Shown here piece after piece: positions 62,106 to 64,000 of a stretch of 64,000 bases of DNA; position 1 is the first letter of the stretch, and the number at the start of each line of letters is the position of its first letter. Origin of the DNA: Hymenobacter convexus (GTDB lineage: Bacteria > Bacteroidota > Bacteroidia > Cytophagales > Hymenobacteraceae); assembly GCF_030580955.1 (NCBI RefSeq), contig NZ_JAUQON010000002.1, positions 1-64,000 of the forward strand, given 5' to 3'. The notes under the pieces are model-generated. The model was not told where the DNA came from, ran no database searches, and worked only from the letters and a program-made list of their open reading frames with translations. A program made the translations under genes and the position numbers.

Positions 62106-64000
62106 TTACAGCGTACGCTTGATTTCCTTTTCTTCGAAGCCTTCGATGTTATCGCCTTCCTGCAGCTCGTTGAAGCCTTTGATGGAGATACCACATTCGT
62201 AACCCTGGCGCACCTCGCTCACGTCGTCTTTGAAACGCTTGAGGTCCTGGATGTCGCCGGTGTGCATCACGATGCCGTCGCGCACCACCCGAACTTTCGT
62301 CTTACGGGTCAGCGTGCCCTCCGTCATCATACAGCCGGCAATGGTGCCCACTTTGGTAATGTTGAACACCTGGCGAACCTCGGCGTTGGCCACCACCACT
62401 TCCTGCACCGTCGGGGCCAGCATGCCTTCCATGGCATCCTTCACCTCGTTGATGGCATTGTAAATGATGGAGTACAGACGGATGTCAATCTGCTCGTTCT
62501 CGGCCAGCTTACGGGCGCTCTGCGAGGGCCGCACCTGGAAGCCGATGATGATGGCGTCGGAAGCCGAAGCCAGCAACACGTCGCTTTCTGAGATGGCGCC
62601 CACCCCTTTCGAGAGGATGTTCACCTTCACTTCCGGCGTGCTCAGCTTGAGCAGCGAGTCAGAAAGTGCTTCCACCGAACCGTCCACGTCGCCCTTCACT
62701 AGAATGTTGAGTTCCTTGAACGAACCGATAGCCAAGCGGCGACCAATTTCGTCCAGCGTGATGTGCTTCTTGGTCCGGATGGTTTGTTCGCGGGCCAACT
62801 GCAGACGCTGGGTAGCAATCTCGCGGGCTTCGCGCTCCGTCTCCATCACCTGGAGGCGGTCGCCGGCCTGCGGGGCACCGGTAAGACCGAGCACCTGCAC
62901 CGGCGTAGCGGGTGGCGCGGTCTTCATTTTCTTGCCGCGATGGTCGGTCATGGCCTTCACGCGGCCGAAGTGCGGGCCGGCAAGGATGATGTCGCCCACG
63001 TTCAGCGTGCCGGTTTGCACCAGCACAGTGGTCACGTAGCCGCGGCCTTTGTCGAGCGAAGCTTCAATCACGGTACCGATGGCGCCACGGTCAGGGTTGG
63101 CTTTCAGGTCGAGCAATTCGGCCTCCAGCAGCACCTTTTCCAACAGGTCGTCAATACCAATGCCCGATTTGGCCGAAACCTCTTGGCTCTGGTATTTGCC
63201 ACCCCACTCTTCCACCAGAATGTTAATCTGGGAAAGCTCCTCACGGATTTTCTCGGGGTTGGCCGCCGGTTTGTCAATCTTGTTGAGGGCGATGATAATC
63301 GGTACCCCAGCAGCCTGCGCGTGGTTGATGGCTTCCTTCGTCTGCGGCATCACCGAGTCGTCGGCGGCTACCACGATGATGGCGATGTCCGTCACCTTGG
63401 CACCACGGGCACGCATAGCCGTAAAGGCTTCGTGACCAGGCGTATCAAGGAAAGTAATGGGCTGACCCGATTTGGTCCGCACCTCGTAGGCACCAATGTG
63501 CTGCGTGATGCCACCGGCTTCGCCTTTGGCCACACTCGCATCACGGATGTAGTCAAGCAGCGACGTTTTGCCGTGGTCGACGTGGCCCATGATGGTGACG
63601 ATGGGGGCGCGGGGCTTGAGGTCTTCCTCAGCATCGCCGGCATCTACATCAATCTCCTCTTCTTCCGCCGACAGGAATTCCACGTCAAAGCCAAATTCAT
63701 CGGCAATCACGGTAATGGCCTCGGCATCAAGACGCTGGTTGATGGACACGAACATGCCCATACCCAGGCACACCTTGATAACCTCGTTCACGTTCACGTC
63801 CATCAGCGAAGCCAAGTCATTGGCCGAGATGAATTCGGTGAGCTTGAGGGTCTTGGCGTCGAGCTCGTTCTGTGCGCGCAGGGCCTCGCGGTCCTCCGCC
63901 AGCATGCTCCGCTTATCGCGGCGATACTTGGCGCGGTTGGCCTGGCCGGTGGCTTTGTTGCCGCCGAGCTTGGCCAGCGTGGCCTTAATCTGCTCCTGAA
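62106..64000 (-). CDS. infB: Translation initiation factor IF-2, N-terminus beyond the window
   Basis: About 631 C-terminal residues are visible; the frame is open through 64000, where [17 protein letters not shown] belongs to the N-terminal region, so the ATG lies outside and internal Met at 63905 is not the start. GTPase motifs: [28 protein letters not shown] and SAKSGIG. Domain II and the C-terminal fMet-tRNA-binding domain ([32 protein letters not shown]) are intact. It delivers initiator tRNA to the ribosome. A terminator lies downstream. Confidence 0.97.
   Translation of the reverse strand, partial: QEQIKATLAKLGGNKATGQANRAKYRRDKRSMLAEDREALRAQNELDAKTLKLTEFISANDLASLMDVNVNEVIKVCLGMGMFVSINQRLDAEAITVIADEFGFDVEFLSAEEEEIDVDAGDAEEDLKPRAPIVTIMGHVDHGKTSLLDYIRDASVAKGEAGGITQHIGAYEVRTKSGQPITFLDTPGHEAFTAMRARGAKVTDIAIIVVAADDSVMPQTKEAINHAQAAGVPIIIALNKIDKPAANPEKIREELSQINILVEEWGGKYQSQEVSAKSGIGIDDLLEKVLLEAELLDLKANPDRGAIGTVIEASLDKGRGYVTTVLVQTGTLNVGDIILAGPHFGRVKAMTDHRGKKMKTAPPATPVQVLGLTGAPQAGDRLQVMETEREAREIATQRLQLAREQTIRTKKHITLDEIGRRLAIGSFKELNILVKGDVDGSVEALSDSLLKLSTPEVKVNILSKGVGAISESDVLLASASDAIIIGFQVRPSQSARKLAENEQIDIRLYSIIYNAINEVKDAMEGMLAPTVQEVVVANAEVRQVFNITKVGTIAGCMMTEGTLTRKTKVRVVRDGIVMHTGDIQDLKRFKDDVSEVRQGYECGISIKGFNELQEGDNIEGFEEKEIKRTL

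Noticed and set aside
62106..63905. Complete infB starting at the Met at 63905
   Set aside because: The frame stays open to the window edge with typical IF-2 N-domain residues, so the gene continues beyond 64000.

Overview
The window looks like a chromosomal segment of a GC-rich Bacteroidota, most likely Hymenobacter or a close relative (Cytophagales, Hymenobacteraceae). This rests on a full-length SprA type 9 secretion (T9SS) translocon, three very large surface proteins ending in T9SS sorting domains, two TonB-dependent receptors, promoters of the Bacteroidota TTTG / TAnnTTTG type, and a strong GC bias at third codon positions. The genus is an inference; the phylum is secure. I saw no rRNA, tRNA, CRISPR array, prophage, transposase or obvious defence island.

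Layout. 1-3940: 3' part of a giant RCC1/cadherin/HYR adhesin with a type A T9SS sorting domain. 4033-10321: alpha/beta hydrolase, glutaminyl cyclotransferase-like lipoprotein, cysS, a DUF6624 protein and a membrane endonuclease/phosphatase-fold protein. 10749-18509: tandem pair of huge gliding-motility-associated (type B sorting domain) propeller/Ig proteins. 18646-21268: flippase and GT4 glycosyltransferase. 21599-30405: divergent TonB-dependent receptors, a surface lipoprotein paired with the second one, and a small TonB C-terminal-domain protein. 30618-32396: yicC and a small secreted protein. 32475-45706 (minus strand): maeB - ruvA - sprA - gcvH - VanZ/M28 fusion, an arrangement I recall as conserved in Bacteroidota. 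45860-59595 (minus strand): a cell-envelope block of flippase, dut, sugar nucleotidyltransferase, TPR protein, DUF4292 lipoprotein, EnvC-like protein, two TatA proteins, gatA and a LysM transglycosylase, interrupted by one plus-strand GAF-LytTR regulator. 59736-64000: enoyl-CoA hydratase, mscL, a small secreted protein, and the 3' part of infB.

Functionally the region is dominated by the cell surface: the secretion channel (SprA), its large cargo proteins, nutrient receptors, peptidoglycan remodelling and glycan export. Nearly every protein with a signal-peptidase I type signal begins its predicted mature form with Gln, and a candidate enzyme that would cyclise that Gln is encoded at 5461-6495. 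Intergenic spaces are heavily populated by long palindromic REP/MITE-like repeats of several families, two of which share a core and look like subfamilies. No single new machine stands out. The best leads are the Gln/cyclotransferase link, the receptor plus beta-helix lipoprotein pair, the GAF-LytTR regulator inside the wall cluster, the VanZ-M28 fusion and the repeat families.
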